DNA of 64,000 nt, from positions 14,758,846-14,822,845 of the forward strand of contig NC_088779.1 in the NCBI RefSeq assembly GCF_954871325.1, written 5' to 3'. How positions within the stretch are numbered: the first letter of the stretch is position 1; each line of letters begins with the position of its first letter. The translations under genes and the position numbers were made by a program. The stretch comes from Gordionus sp. m RMFG-2023 (lineage: Eukaryota; Nematomorpha; Gordioida; Chordodea; Parachordodidae). The notes below the pieces were generated by a model. The model had not been told where the DNA came from. It saw only the letters and a program-made list of their open reading frames with translations, and ran no database searches. Of the stretch, positions 48,560-60,225 are shown in pieces.

Positions 48560-51500
48560 CTAAATTATATGATTCATAATATAATTAATAATAATAAATT
48601 AAATGCAGAAAAAAAAATGTCCAAGAATTTCAAAAAAAATTTATCTTTTAAGTCGTATGGATAATAATTAAAACCAATATCAAAACAATATGCTCTATAT
48701 AAAACATAGCATTTTTTAATTTTAAAACAGAGCATTTCATATTTTTTTAGAAATAGGCCATAGGTCAAACCATTATGTCATCTTGACGCAAAATTTCGAG
48801 ACTTTGGTAATATTTTTACCTAAAATCTTGATTAAACCTTTGTTAAAAAAGGACCTACATTGAAGTCAATAATACTATTCAGAATCTATTTTTACTCAAA
48901 ATAAACCAAACTTTAAAAATAATTATCTTGAACCTAAGCACCACAAAAATAAAATTGGTCCAAACCCTTTGAGAGGAAGGCTTCAAGATAACGAGGAGTT
49001 TTTAACACCACCTCAGTACTAAAATTAAATATATTTAATAATTCGAAATTATTCATTTGGATTAAAACAAATTGAAGTTTTGTTAAACGGCTCGTTAACC
49101 GAGTTTTTAAAACAGCTAACTCAATATTTCATCCAGAATAATATTACGCAAGCCTAAAGATTTTGCTTGTAGAAGGAACAAAGGTTTGGAGATCTATAAA
49201 ATCTCGTGGCTTAGGTATTATTTTTCTGGCTAAAATATCGAGTTCAACACTAACAAATTGCATAAAATAGAGGCACACTTTTAATTTTTTAAATTAACCC
49301 TCAGTGAATTTTTTAAAAAAAATAAACCCGAGCGGGCCTGAAGAATATTTCGCGACTATTGTATAAATAAAAATTATTGTATCATATATCACATTCATTC
49401 AATTCACAAATTTCCTATTTCCATTTCAAAACCATTTTATTGATCATTAGAAAATACTTAAAATAAAAGTAAAATATTTACAAATTATAATTATTTTTAG
49501 GTCAAATTATAAATTTTATATATACATCTAGTTATTTCAGTAGTATTAAAAAAATAATCTTCATCTATTATTTTAGTATAAAAAAGATGTTTTAAGAGTT
49601 ATTAGATATTGAATGATTTGCTGAAAAACGTACCATAAAATTTAAATTACAATTTTTTTCGAATTTGGCAAAATGGTAAAAATAAATATATAATATAATT
49701 TCAATAAAGATGAAATAAAGAAAGATAATTGTCATAATTATTCTTTATAAACTATATTTTAAATAAAATAAGTAAATATATAAAAATTATTTTATTTATA
49801 TTATGATTTTAATGAAAACAATGATGGGGGAAGGGGGGCGCCTGTCTGCTCATGGTGCAACTCGCCAGTTGACTCGAAGGGTGACAGACTCTCAAAAGTA
49901 TAAAAAAGAAGCGTAATGGATATCTTGGTCAAAAGATAATTTTATATTAAAATTGTTTTCGTCTTAATTTTTAAAAAAATTTAAGCAAAAATCTATATTG
50001 ATTAAATTTTACCTTTAAAATTCCAAATATTTTATATAAAAGTTCTTATATATATAAAAATTAATTTTCAAAGATTTTTGCTCAAAAAATTTCTAATGAA
50101 TCATTTTAAAAAAAATTTAACAATTAAGACATTAAAGGTAAATTTTTGTTGCGAATCCATATTTGCATTCGCGAAGGCTATATCGAGAATTTTTTATATC
50201 AGAACTTTTACCGAGATCTCTTTAGAGCTAATAAATAACAGCGAAACATTTGTCGCCATTATATAATAGCGAAAATCTTACAGAGAAGGCGAACCCGAAC
50301 TCGCAAAGCATCTAAAACTATTTTGAGAATCAAATTGAGAAAAAGGCACGAAAGCAATAGCGCGATAATGGCTAATAGTGAATTTTTTAAAAATCAATAA
50401 AAATAATTATTTTATTCTTTCATATATTTTTCTGAGACTGAACATTCGTTTTCTGGGACATTCCGTTTTATATATGATCATTAAAAAATATTCCGGACAT
50501 TCAGTAATTTTTCGTTTGAATATTCTCAGCGTTTAAATTTTTCAGTTTTAATCTTGAGCCGTTATAGGTAATTTTTAAAATATGAGACTCGATAGATCTA
50601 TTCGTAGTTTTAATACTATATAATTTAGGAGCGATAACATAAAATTATTCAAATTATTTTTGAGATTTGGAAAGAAAATGTGCCATCAAATTATGCTGGA
50701 GTGGCTACGATGAAAATGAAACTATTAAAATAGATTAATTTTAAGTTCAAAAATTATAGGGATACCTATTTGATAAACGGGAATTGAGAATATGAGGAGA
50801 AAATTCATGTTAAATGATTGTGAAAATTCTCAATTAAAATTTTCCAATAATTGTAAAAAAAATTTCTTGGAAATGATAAATAATTTAATAATTTTTAAAA
50901 AAAAACTAGGTTCTAAAAATTTGTAGAATTGTAAAAATGAATATTTTTTAAAAGAAAAAAAATTGATATAAAGGTATTTCTTATAAAATTTCTTACATTC
51001 ATGACATGATAAAATACTTTTCCATAAAAATCTAAAAGTTGAAAATGTTTAAAGGCGAACAAAAATTTATTAAATTTTCTTTTAATTACTCAAAACCTCA
51101 AAACTTCGAGTTGTGAATTTAAAAAACAAATTTAATTTAGATTTCTTTAAAGAAGAGACCTGCCGAGCAGGGCCAAAAAATGTTATGATTTTTAAAATCC
51201 GAGTCCATCCTAAAAATTTAAAAAAAAAAAATCCAAGCCGGATCAGTTAAATGTTAATATTTTGCTTAATACACAGAAACTATCTAGTCAGGAAATTTAG
51301 GTTAGGAGTGAGATATAGTTAAGTATTGGTTTATATTATAATAATTTTTTGCTTAAATTTTATTTTAAAAAAAAACCATAAGCAAACGTTACCCATTATA
51401 TAGTTTAGGGTTAATCAATAATATAAAAATTGGGTTAAGTTTAGTTTATCATTAAGGGTTGAACCAGGAAGCATCCTAAAGATATTTTATTGTTTATAAT

Positions 51501-54500
51501 TTAAGCTAACAATTTTATTTGGGAAATCTTTTTCGGGAATTTTTTTTATTTTGTTGATTTTCTCAAAACTATAAATATTTTATTTCGGGGATATATTTAT
51601 ATATAATTTGTTTCCCCTATTTTATCAATTTTCTAAAAAAATAATTTTTTTAGGACCAAATGGGGAATTTTTTTTCAGGGAATTATTTTATTGGAGAGCT
51701 TTCTTCCAGAGTATCCTGGAAATAATTTTCCTAAGGTTTTCCTGGGAATTATTTTCTTAGATTCGTTTTTATATATGTTGATATAATAGAAAATGAATTC
51801 TGTACTAGTGAAATACTCGATTTATCACTTTCTAATAAGCAAATCTGAGTATTGGAAACAATGTTACAAAAATTTTCAAGGGCTGCCCAGAGATCATCAT
51901 CCAGAATTTGTACGCGTTTTTCACTTTCAAAAAAGTCATGAATAGCTATTTATTAAAAGATCTCTTTATTTTCTAATAACCTTTTTATCATAAAAGCTAC
52001 CTAATCCCTTATCGTTAGGCTAGGCAATATCAAATTCATTATAGATTTCTTCAATTTTAATTTAAGAATATGATGTCCTTTATATGTTTAACAATATATT
52101 TTCCTTTAATGATATTTGCTCAAAATTCCGGCTTTTACATTAGTTATCTTTTGCTTTATCAAAATAAAATGATAATTTATCTGTAATAAAAATATAGCAA
52201 AACGATTTTTACTTCATTTATGTGTTCAATTTATATATATATATATATTGGGCCAGGCTTAAGAAATTATAAATTTTGGGCTGGGCTACAACAAAAATAA
52301 ATTGAATTTACAGGCTCTAGAATGTATATTAGTGTCAATGTGTTTTTTTCAGCAATGTTTTAATTTTTTAACTTTAAATCATTTTTTGAGCAATTTTTAA
52401 AAATTTAAAAAGCTGATTTTACCAGAAATGTATTCCATCATGTTTGGAATATCTACCCTATGAATTTCAAACAATTTTTTCATAAACTTTTATACTTAAT
52501 ATAATTTATATTCGATTTTCCATATATTTTTTTATGTAAATTATAAATAACTCTAAAGTTAAGAGCAAAATTGTCTACAATTCATAAGATAGGTATTCCA
52601 AACATGATAGAATATATTTCTGGTATCCGATTTTTAAATTTATTATAACGAGCTCAAAAAATGATAAAGTTTTAAAAATAACACATGCCGGAAAAAAGAC
52701 ATTGATGCTAACATATACACTTAATTTTGATATTAGAATCATATTTATAACTCGGTGGTTAGTAAACTCTTATCCAATCACAATCGATAAGCATAAAATA
52801 GATCAATTTTTATCACTTGATATCCCTAAAAATAAAAGAGATAGGATGTTAGCTAGTTATGTGTACTTTAGTTTGTATATTCAATTTTACCTAACTCAAG
52901 GGGTTCCTTTAAACTCGTGTTTTGTTGATCAATTTGATATAAAATGATCTTGCTATCTTTTTTTGAGCACTAAATAAAATGTTTTTTGTATTTTATAATA
53001 TTTAAAAAAAGGTAAATTGTTTTTTTAAAGTACCTGTAAATTGATTTTTTATTATTTAAAATTTTAGCAAGACCAAGTTTTATAAAATATTTATTAAATG
53101 ACATTTGTCATGTCTTCTATATAAAATGTGATATTTTTTATAAATTGAAAATTAAATTTTGAAGATCACATTATACCATAGACCTGCAGAGGTATCATTT
53201 GTATGGCCTGGCCCAGCCCAGATTTTTTTTTCAAAAATTTTTTACGGCCCAGCTCAGCCCGGATTTAAAAATTTTAGGCCCGGCCCGAATATTAAAAAAA
53301 AATTTTTTGGGCCGGAATTTTTTAAAATAATATTCGATCTGGTATATACAAAAAATTCATTATTTCGTATTTTATCATATTTTTCGGCGAGTATTATCAT
53401 TTAATAAGCAAGTATATTAGCTAATGTTGTTAAACAACTAGTTTTGAGCCGATTTTTAAAAACGGCTAACTCAATATTTTTGCCAGAAAAATATTGACTA
53501 AGCCTTGAAATTTCGATACTATATGTCTAGATCTTGGCTCCTTCTATGAGCAAAATTTTCAGGCTTGCACAATATTTTTCTGGAAATGTATTTAATCCTT
53601 TGTGTATTAACTATAATTTTATTATATAATAGATACTATGAGTGTTAGCTAATTTTAACTTTCACCAAACATTATTATATATAATCATTATAACCATATC
53701 TAATTGACGAATATAATAATTAATGTTGTATTAATTTTTTTTAAAAAATACATGGCTCAGCCCAGGTATTTTTAAAAAAAATTTTCAGGCCCGGCCCGGG
53801 TTTTTTTTTTAAAAAATTTTTCAGGCCCTGCCCAGGTATATTTTAAAAATTTTAAATACGGCCTGCCAAGATCTCTGCATTATACAAAGCAATTTTTTAC
53901 CCTCCAAATAAAAAAAATTTCATCATCTGTCATTAGGTTAAGATATATTCATCATTATAATTTAAAAACTACATTTCAATAGAAAGATTAAGGGTTTTGA
54001 AACTTCTTTATTATAGGATGCATTAATGTACCTTTTTTTAATAAAACAAATTAGAAATATTAATTGATAATTTCTTTTTAAATTTAATTATAAAATTAAA
54101 AGAAACATAGTTTCCAAAAATTATTTAATTTCAAAATTTAAATGTAAGAGATTAATGAGAGTGATTTGTGGTAAATAGTAAGAGATCTTGCAACCATGAT
54201 TATGAATATAAGCATTATTTAATTCAATTTTCTAGAGGCCCATTCCAAACTCTGATTATTTACATAGAAAATTTTTAAATATTATAAATGTTGTATGTAC
54301 ATATTTCTATATGTAAATAATAAAAGGTGTATTAACTTTAAAAGAGCTATTTGAACATTGAAAATAGAAAGAATACTTTATTGATTATTGTAAAATTGAT
54401 GTTTAATTTATGTTATAAAATAAAAAGAGAGAAAAAGAATATAGTTGAAGTTCAAGATTCTGGTTCCAAACTTTGAATTTTTTATTATTTTATGACCAAA

Positions 54501-54856
54501 TAATCTAAAATTTATAAATAATTGTTTTAAAAATCTAAAAGATAAATTTTAAAATAGCTGAGTCATCACTCTGATATAATTTAAAATTTAGATATTTTAA
54601 TCTTAAATATTCATATAAATTAGATCATTTAAGTAAAATTGACAATAATGGTGATATATTATAAAATTTCAAATATATTTATAAAAAAAGTTAAATTTAT
54701 CACCATATTGAAAAGTGCTTCCATTTGATTAAATACATTGAATGGATTCATTGGACCTATTCCAAATGGCATCATACCCATATGCCTATTTTGATATCTG
54801 TAAGGGTTTTGTCTTCGATTATTATTCATATGCTGATTAGAATTTAAATTATTCAT
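47743..54856 (-). CDS. MLF: Myeloid leukemia factor (MLF) family protein, 5 exons
   Basis: Minus-strand exons 54856-54704, 48559-48407, 48352-48193, 47976-47868 and 47827-47743 join in phase into 219 codons plus stop. Introns are 6,144, 54, 216 and 40 nt. Family landmarks: an N-terminal Met/Gly/Pro-rich stretch (MGMMPFGIGPMNPFNVF), then YVYQESQSTRIGPGG, VKEVRKTIKDSKTGREKV, GHHIGERAHVI and NTGEEEEEEEFINIDEAE. EAIGFNQEW follows, with a basic tail (GGRSKRHRQNQ). MLF proteins are small nuclear and cytoplasmic adaptors that act with 14-3-3 and chaperone partners in animals. An acceptor just upstream of the ATG (after TGCTTCAG) suggests a leader exon, and the usual DPFF...DPF motif is not visible, so the true N-terminus may be longer. 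The gene converges on separase. Confidence 0.9.
48560..49066. other. MLF intron 1, distal part
   Basis: No gene was seen. The stretch 48780-49010 has mirrored words (GGACCTACATTG, CCAAACCC) that may be an eroded MITE, but no ends could be defined. Confidence 0.35.
49075..49252. mobile_element. hAT-type MITE, 178 bp, with exact 8-bp duplication
   Basis: It starts AAGTTTTGTTAAACGGCTCG and ends ATCGAGTTCAACACTA, flanked by ACAAATTG at 49067-49074 and 49253-49260. Mirrored internal blocks (ATCCAGAATAATATTACGC and GTATTATTTTTCTGGC) make it nearly palindromic. It is the reference copy for the fragments at 4838, 44165 and 53424. Confidence 0.9.
49696..49760. repeat. Single degenerate satellite monomer
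   Basis: AATTTCAATAAAGATG...GATAATTGTCATAATTATT follows the core of the 118-bp satellite of the foldback arms. A still weaker match is near 14900-14950. Confidence 0.45.
49761..51153. other. MLF intron 1, middle part
   Basis: A GC patch at 49825-49900 (GGGGGAAGGGGGGCGCC, GAAGGGTGACAGAC) is unidentified. A GCGAA-rich patch at 50150-50370 has an open stretch of 62 codons without a family match. Confidence 0.4.
51154..52320 (-). mobile_element. GGCC-type hAT relic with transposase fragment
   Basis: The left end is AGAGACCTGCCGAGCAGGGCC; the right end has GGGCCAGGC, GGGCTGGGC and CAGGCTCTAG. On the minus strand at about 51935-51800 the peptide FFESEKRVQILDDDLWAAL continues as a hAT-like helical segment (NIVSNTQICLLESDKSSIS). 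It suggests that the GGCC MITEs of this window derive from this hAT. The frame is broken elsewhere. Confidence 0.55.
52365..52685. mobile_element. Core of the 17969-type MITE
   Basis: Mirrored blocks AGAAATGTATTCCATCATG and CATGATAGAATATATTTCT and the central ATAATTTATATTCG match the inner part of 17969-18376. The GTCGTATGGG termini are absent. Confidence 0.6.
53177..53877. mobile_element. GGCC-type hAT MITE, 701 bp, with exact duplication
   Basis: It starts CATAGACCTGCAGAGG and ends GCCTGCCAAGATCTCTG, with CATTATAC repeated exactly at 53169-53176 and 53878-53885. GGCCCGGCCCG and CAGCCCAG words crowd both ends. A copy of the 178-bp GTTGTTAAAC MITE (about 53424-53595) is nested inside. There is no coding capacity; the open frame at the left end is only subterminal repeat read as protein. 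Confidence 0.9.
53424..53595. mobile_element. GTTGTTAAAC MITE nested in the GGCC MITE
   Basis: TAATGTTGTTAAACAACTAG, GGCTAACTCAATATTTTTGC and the mirrored CAGGCTTGCACAATATTTTTC follow the 49075 copy. The right terminus is worn. Confidence 0.7.
53886..54703. other. MLF intron 1, proximal part
   Basis: Featureless AT-rich sequence next to the first MLF exon. Confidence 0.5.
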
Positions 54857-55754
54857 AAAAGTAAAAGCTGAAGCAGGAGCAAAGTAATTGCTTTTAATTT
54901 AATGTAAATTTTAATAAATATTTTAATTTATTAATATAACTAAATAGTATTAGTTAAATTAATAAAATTGTTAATAACTTTGTATCTTCATCAAATGCAC
55001 TATAATTATTGTTGAATATTAGTTTTGATACAGATAAGATGAGTTTCTATATATAACGTATTAATATTTCGATTCCATTATAATATTTGAAAACTTTCCA
55101 GATGTTTAATATTTTCTTTAATATTTTTTCCTCTTTACTGACTAATTATATTATAAAAGACATGAGGACTAATTTAAAAGTAAGAAAAAGAATGATAAAT
55201 CAATTAATTATCAATTATATATGAATCCTACTCCATGACATAACATAACATAATTAACCCTGTATTTCATGCGCTATAATGGAATAAAAAACTAATCAAA
55301 CTATTTTTTTTTCTTTCTTTCTATACCTATACTAATAACTCATGACTCGCTTATTTTATAAAAATTACTTGAATATCCAATAAGCTGATAGTACACGTAA
55401 GGGATATATATTTCTAATAATTTATAATACGAAGTATATTTATATCTTCTTCTAAGAAATTAACAAGCTATACTATAATATGTAAACACTATATTAATTT
55501 TCTTGAAAATCAACAAAACAATTATTTTTAGAACATCACATTAGTAAAGGGCACATTTTTGCCAATTTGCTTAAGAATATACACGACTCTTTTAATAAAA
55601 ATCTTTCCTAACTTCTTCAATCAGTTTTGCCTGTTTTTCTTATGCTTTTCATAGCCCGTTTATTCCTATTTCCTTTTTGGGAGGATGGGAGATCTTCTAA
55701 TTTCATATCCCAGGGGACAAAGCTTCTATTTTTTACAGATACAAGGTCCTCAAG
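54857..55754. other. Upstream region of MLF
   Basis: This should contain the MLF promoter and any leader exon (a candidate acceptor ends at 54868). No core promoter element can be named with confidence in such AT-rich DNA. Confidence 0.4.
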
Positions 55755-56455
55755 AGTAGTGTTGTTAATTTGCTTGGTCGTAAAATTTACGACCCTGTGC
55801 TCAGGCCTGCTCTGAGCATGAACCCTGGGTTCAAACCTTGATTTATACTCCGTTCAGATGAATAATACTCAGCATCTACATGAGCGGGAGGGGTAGGAAC
55901 AGTTTGCATCCTATTTTTTTGAGGAGGGTGGGGGGTAGGCGGCTTTAGGATAAATTTTTTGGGGGATTATCTATTAAATTTTGAGATAAATAGGACAACA
56001 TTTATTGCTGTAAAAATTAATAATTTTATTATAGAACTATTATAATACAATTTATCAACCAAATCTATATATTGCAAACAATCATACACCTTGTTTTCCA
56101 AAATAAAACTTTCTGCTATCCTTTTAAATGTAATTTAAAAGGTTTAGATATTTCAGCAAGCTCATAATGTTATAATAATGAATTCATTGTAAATAATGGA
56201 GGTTTAATTAAATTATCTAAAAAATATCCTATATATTTACAAAATATCGATATTTGGTAGTAGAAATGGATTAATTTAAGTTATCCTTTATAAATTCTCT
56301 GAAAAGAATATCATTATAATTAAAAAGGTGGAAATAAGAATGGGAAAACAACGCCGCCGAAGGCGACAATTTTTTAGGGGGGTAGGTAAAGGTTTTTGAA
56401 GGGAGTTTGCATCCAGTGAAAATTCTGTCATGTAGACCCTGATAATACTATTCCA
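55755..56455. mobile_element. G-run-rich probable hAT debris
   Basis: It begins with TAGTGTTGTTAATTTGC. It contains GGAGGGTGGGGGGTAGGCGG near 55922 and GGCGACAATTTTTTAGGGGGG near 56365. Twin GTTTGCATCC words occur at 55900 and 56405. The ends are not paired cleanly. Confidence 0.4.
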
Positions 56456-57057
56456 AATGAAAAATATTTACCAAAAATATAATAGTAAAATGCAATATCA
56501 TTTTCTAAATGTAGAGAGTTAAGCCCTCATGCAACTTAGCTTAGGGTTAAAAAATTTTTAATCGGGGCCACCTAGTGCTTAGAAATACCAAAAAAATAAA
56601 ATTAAAATGAGTTACTATATTGGTTAGCCGAGCGATTATTTCGAACTTTCTGGCAGGATTTATTTAATTTCATCGCTATTGAGAACTGAAATAAAATATT
56701 TAAAAAATCATGATGAATTTAAAAATACAATCAAAATCAGATTTTCATGGGCATTGGTTTTTTGATCAGGCTGAGTCCAGGGCTGCAAATTTGTTTTAGG
56801 CCAATGTCCATTGTTAATAATAAAAAAATTCAGCGTCCAAGCTGATAATAATTTTGAAAAATTTTCCCCAAGTCCAGCCTAATATAATTTATAAAAATAT
56901 TCCAAGTCCATCTCAAGCCTGGCCAACCCATAGTAATTTCCAAAAAAATTTCTCAAGTCTGGAGGTAAATCTCTAAAAACCATATCTTTAACCCCATAAT
57001 CGTTATTTTTAAAGTTTGTGAATTATTTTTGACCAAAATTGGTTAAAATAAATATTG
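56456..57057. other. Intergenic, with a possible hAT left end
   Basis: CAGGGCTGCAAATTTG at about 56778 followed by repeated CCAAGTCC/GTCCAGCC words looks like a hAT terminus. If so, the satellite array that follows lies inside or at the arm of that element. No right end was found. Confidence 0.4.
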
Positions 57058-57897
57058 CTAGCATGTTTAAATAAAACTCCAGTGAAAATGTACCTTAGAT
57101 AGGTGACAATTATCATAATCATTATTTTTAAATTTTTTTAACGCAAATGGGTATAAATATAGATTGTAAACATGTTAAATTAAAATTTCATTAAGATGTA
57201 CCATAGAAAAGTGACAATTATCATAATCGTTATTTTATATCTTTTTTGAATTTTTTTAACGTAAATGGGCTAAAATAAGTATTGCTAACATGTTTAATTA
57301 TAATTTCAATGAAGATGTACCCTAGATAAGTTACAATTATCATAATCATTATTTTTAAATTTTTTTAACGCAAATGGGTAAAAATATAGACTGTAAATAT
57401 GTTAAATTAAAATTTCAAGAAGATGTACCATAGAAAATTGACAATTATCATAAGCGTTATTTTATAACTTTTTTGAATTTTTTTAAAGTAAATGGGCTAA
57501 AATAAGTATTGCTAACATGTTTAATTATAATTTCAATGAAGATGTACCATAGATAAGTTACAATTGTCATAATCATTGTTTATTTTGAATTTTTTTGTTG
57601 CAAATGGGTAAAAATATAGATTGTAAACATGTTAAATTAAAATTTCACGATGATGTACCATTGAAAAGTGACAATTGTCATAATCGTTATTTTTAAAGTT
57701 TTTTGAATTTTTTTGACGTAAATGGGCTAAAATAAGTATTGCTAATATGTTTAATTATAATTTCAATGAAGATGTACCCTAGATAAGTGACAATTATCAT
57801 AATCATTTTTTTAAAATTTTTTTAACGCAAATGGGTAAAAATATAGATTGTATTGATGTTAAATTAAAATTTCATGAAGATGTACCATAGAAAATTG
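57058..57897. repeat. Dimeric satellite array, 118-bp family
   Basis: Seven full units and one partial unit alternate strictly. A-type units (start GCTAACATGTTTAATTATAA, about 110 bp) are followed by B-type units (start GTAAACATGTTAAATTAAAA, about 117 bp), giving a ~227-bp higher-order repeat. The core GATGTACCATAGA...GACAATTATCATAATC is that of the foldback arms at 120-1260, which contain only the B type. Confidence 0.9.
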
Positions 57898-58129
57898 GCC
57901 AAGGCCAATCCATTAAGACTAAAAGTGAATATTATTTTTTTAGTAAAAATATATTTAAATTAGCTTTTAGCTGATCATATAAATATTCTGTGTAAAATAT
58001 TACACCTATGCCTAATATCTAATATTAAAAAAATTTCCAAGCCAGAACTATGCACTTAAGAAAATTTTCTCAAAGCCAAAGTATTAATAATTTAATTAAG
58101 ATTTTATAACATTTTCAAATTTCCAATTT

Positions 58130-58745
58130 AGTGAAGTGTTAATAAATTTTAAACAACTAATTTATTTACGCCATTTATTTTAAATTTTTAACTTATTCTC
58201 AAAGATTATTAATTAGAGGAAAATGAAAGTGAACAACCAAAATAAAAATTATTATATTGGACATTCTTAATTTAAAGAATTATCAAAATCTAACTTAAAA
58301 ATTGTTACGCAAAGATCTAGGGCAATTTTTTGTAAACTTATTAAAAGCATTTTATAATTTATATATACTAATCAATTATTTTTTGTTCAGAATAAATTTT
58401 ACCATATATTAATGTAGTGCATATTATAAATGAAATTAAATTTATATATCTGTTTCTTAATTCTATGAATATTGCTATTTAAAAATTTATTCTCTATAAC
58501 TCTTTTATTACATAGATCGAAGATAAGTGAACAACTCTTGGAAGATATTATGCTAATACGTCTAAATAAAATTTTAAAATTAATATTAATTTTTTATAAC
58601 AAATTTATGTCTACTTTTTAATTATGATTTAAATATAGATTTTTTTTATCAATTCAAAAAATTTTTAAACCCGAGCTTAGCCCAAAACGAAACCCGGGTT
58701 TAAAAATATTTTCCTGAATCGAACCCGAACCAAATTAAAAACGCT
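58130..58745. mobile_element. GGGTTCGG-family element, inverted copy
   Basis: It ends with AAACCCGAGCTTAGCCC, CGAAACCCGGGTTT and CGAACCCGAACC. The internal ACAACTAATTTATTTACGCC, TAACTTATTCTCAAAGATTA and AAAATCTAACTTAAAAATTG are the complements of segments in 24190-24843. The left boundary is not defined. Confidence 0.6.
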
Positions 58746-58801
58746 TCTAATTTTTCTTAGTCAATATTAACTCTCAGCTTATTTTTATAATTTTTAATTT
58801 A

Positions 58802-60225
58802 CTAAATATTTTCGTAATTATGCGTAAATGACAAAGTTAAAAGGTATTCATATGCCAAAAATAAACTAGTGTCCCTTGTATGCATATTGCATCTTTTAAA
58901 AATTTCATACACGCATATTATACACTTGTTACATTTATTATCACACTCTGAGTTATTATCATATTGTAATATTCCATCTTCTTCATTTGACTCCTCACTT
59001 GTACATATGATCATCGTCTGTTTTATTTAATTCTGCTACCAAATCTTTGAATACACTGGCAAATGAACATTATTCGTTACGTAATTTAACACTCAATATA
59101 TATATCTTTACTATTTATTTCATCAAAATATCTAGGATGCAAATATTGCACATTCAAAATAAACTCTCAATTCGCGGAGAGCCGTTCCGACAAGCTGTTT
59201 ATAATTTGATCAATTATAGGACGAAATACTCCGAACCTATAAAGATCAATCGATTCTTGAGGACGTTTATCTTGGCATTTGTCACTATATATTTTCTTCG
59301 CTCGTCCTATTCGATTTTTTGGCAGAGCATTCTGTACCCTGATACTCTCCGGGAGCTTTAAATATTAAAGTGTTTCATTTAAATTAGAAGCCATTTTATT
59401 GCTTTGTTTTGAATCGATGTAATAATCGTTGATACAAAAGACTTATAATCATCTATCATTTCCATGCAGACAAAGTACCTAATTTTTTAGTTTTGACAGT
59501 GGCTCAATTATTTCAAAAATTTCCAAATATATTATAGCTATACTTAGAGTCTTAAATTTACATAAATTATCAAGTTTTTGTTTCAAATGATTTATTATCT
59601 ATTATAAATTGTAGCGCATTTATCGTTATTGGGTGCAGCTCTATTTACCATATATCCTCTAAGGGCCTTTTCACGTGCCCACCACCTTATCTAACCTATT
59701 TTTTGCAGCTTTCTCAACTTATTTTGGCCAGATGAATTATTCTGTTTCACCCAAGCATCCATCCTTTTATCTAATTCACCGACCTGGATTTTATTTGATT
59801 TCAATGAATTAAGAACAAGAAATGTTGGCTATATTATTTCAACAATAAATCAATGTATAAAAATGTAATATAATAAATTAAAACTTAGTTTTCACTCTAC
59901 TCAAACGGAAGCGTTTTTATTTCATTTGAAAAAAAAACAAAGGAAAGAACGTGGTAATGATGTATAGCGTCAAGCGACGTTGCTGGTATTTTATGCATTA
60001 AATTATAGTAAACGATATGATAATTGTCAAGGAATGTGATATTCAAATCATAGAGATTTCATTAAAAATAAATAAATAATAAGAGAAAATAATGTGAACA
60101 TAATAAATTTTTTTTCTAATCGGCCTCTTTTTTGATATTTTCCTCTGATCGGCCTCAAAAATTGACATTTTCTAGCGGCCTCATGGGTAAAATGCCCACC
60201 TGGTCTTATGGCCTGTCCGCCCTTG
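58802..60225 (-). mobile_element. Decayed hAT (P52rIPK/zf-TTF type)
   Basis: Its 5' end is at 60225, which read on the minus strand starts CAAGGGCGGACAGGCCATAA with CGGCCGATC/GAGGCCG words. Minus-strand fragments downstream carry NKLRKLQKIG then RWWAREKALRGYM (near 59720), and then FRPIIDQIINSLSERLSAN (near 59190). VAELNKTDDDH follows (near 59020). All are typical of this hAT group. Stops and frameshifts are frequent. The 3' end was not located. Confidence 0.75.

Noticed and set aside
50078-50266. A 62-codon open stretch in the MLF intron
   Set aside because: No conserved motif, no splice partners in phase, and it lies inside an intron on the opposite strand.
53159-53404. An 81-codon open stretch rich in Gly and Pro
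   Set aside because: It is the GGCCCGGCCCG subterminal repeat of the 53177-53877 MITE in translation.
58802-59361. Open stretches on both strands taken as a small host gene
   Set aside because: Minus-strand fragments across the whole 1.4 kb fit a decayed hAT transposase, and the plus-strand frame is its antisense.
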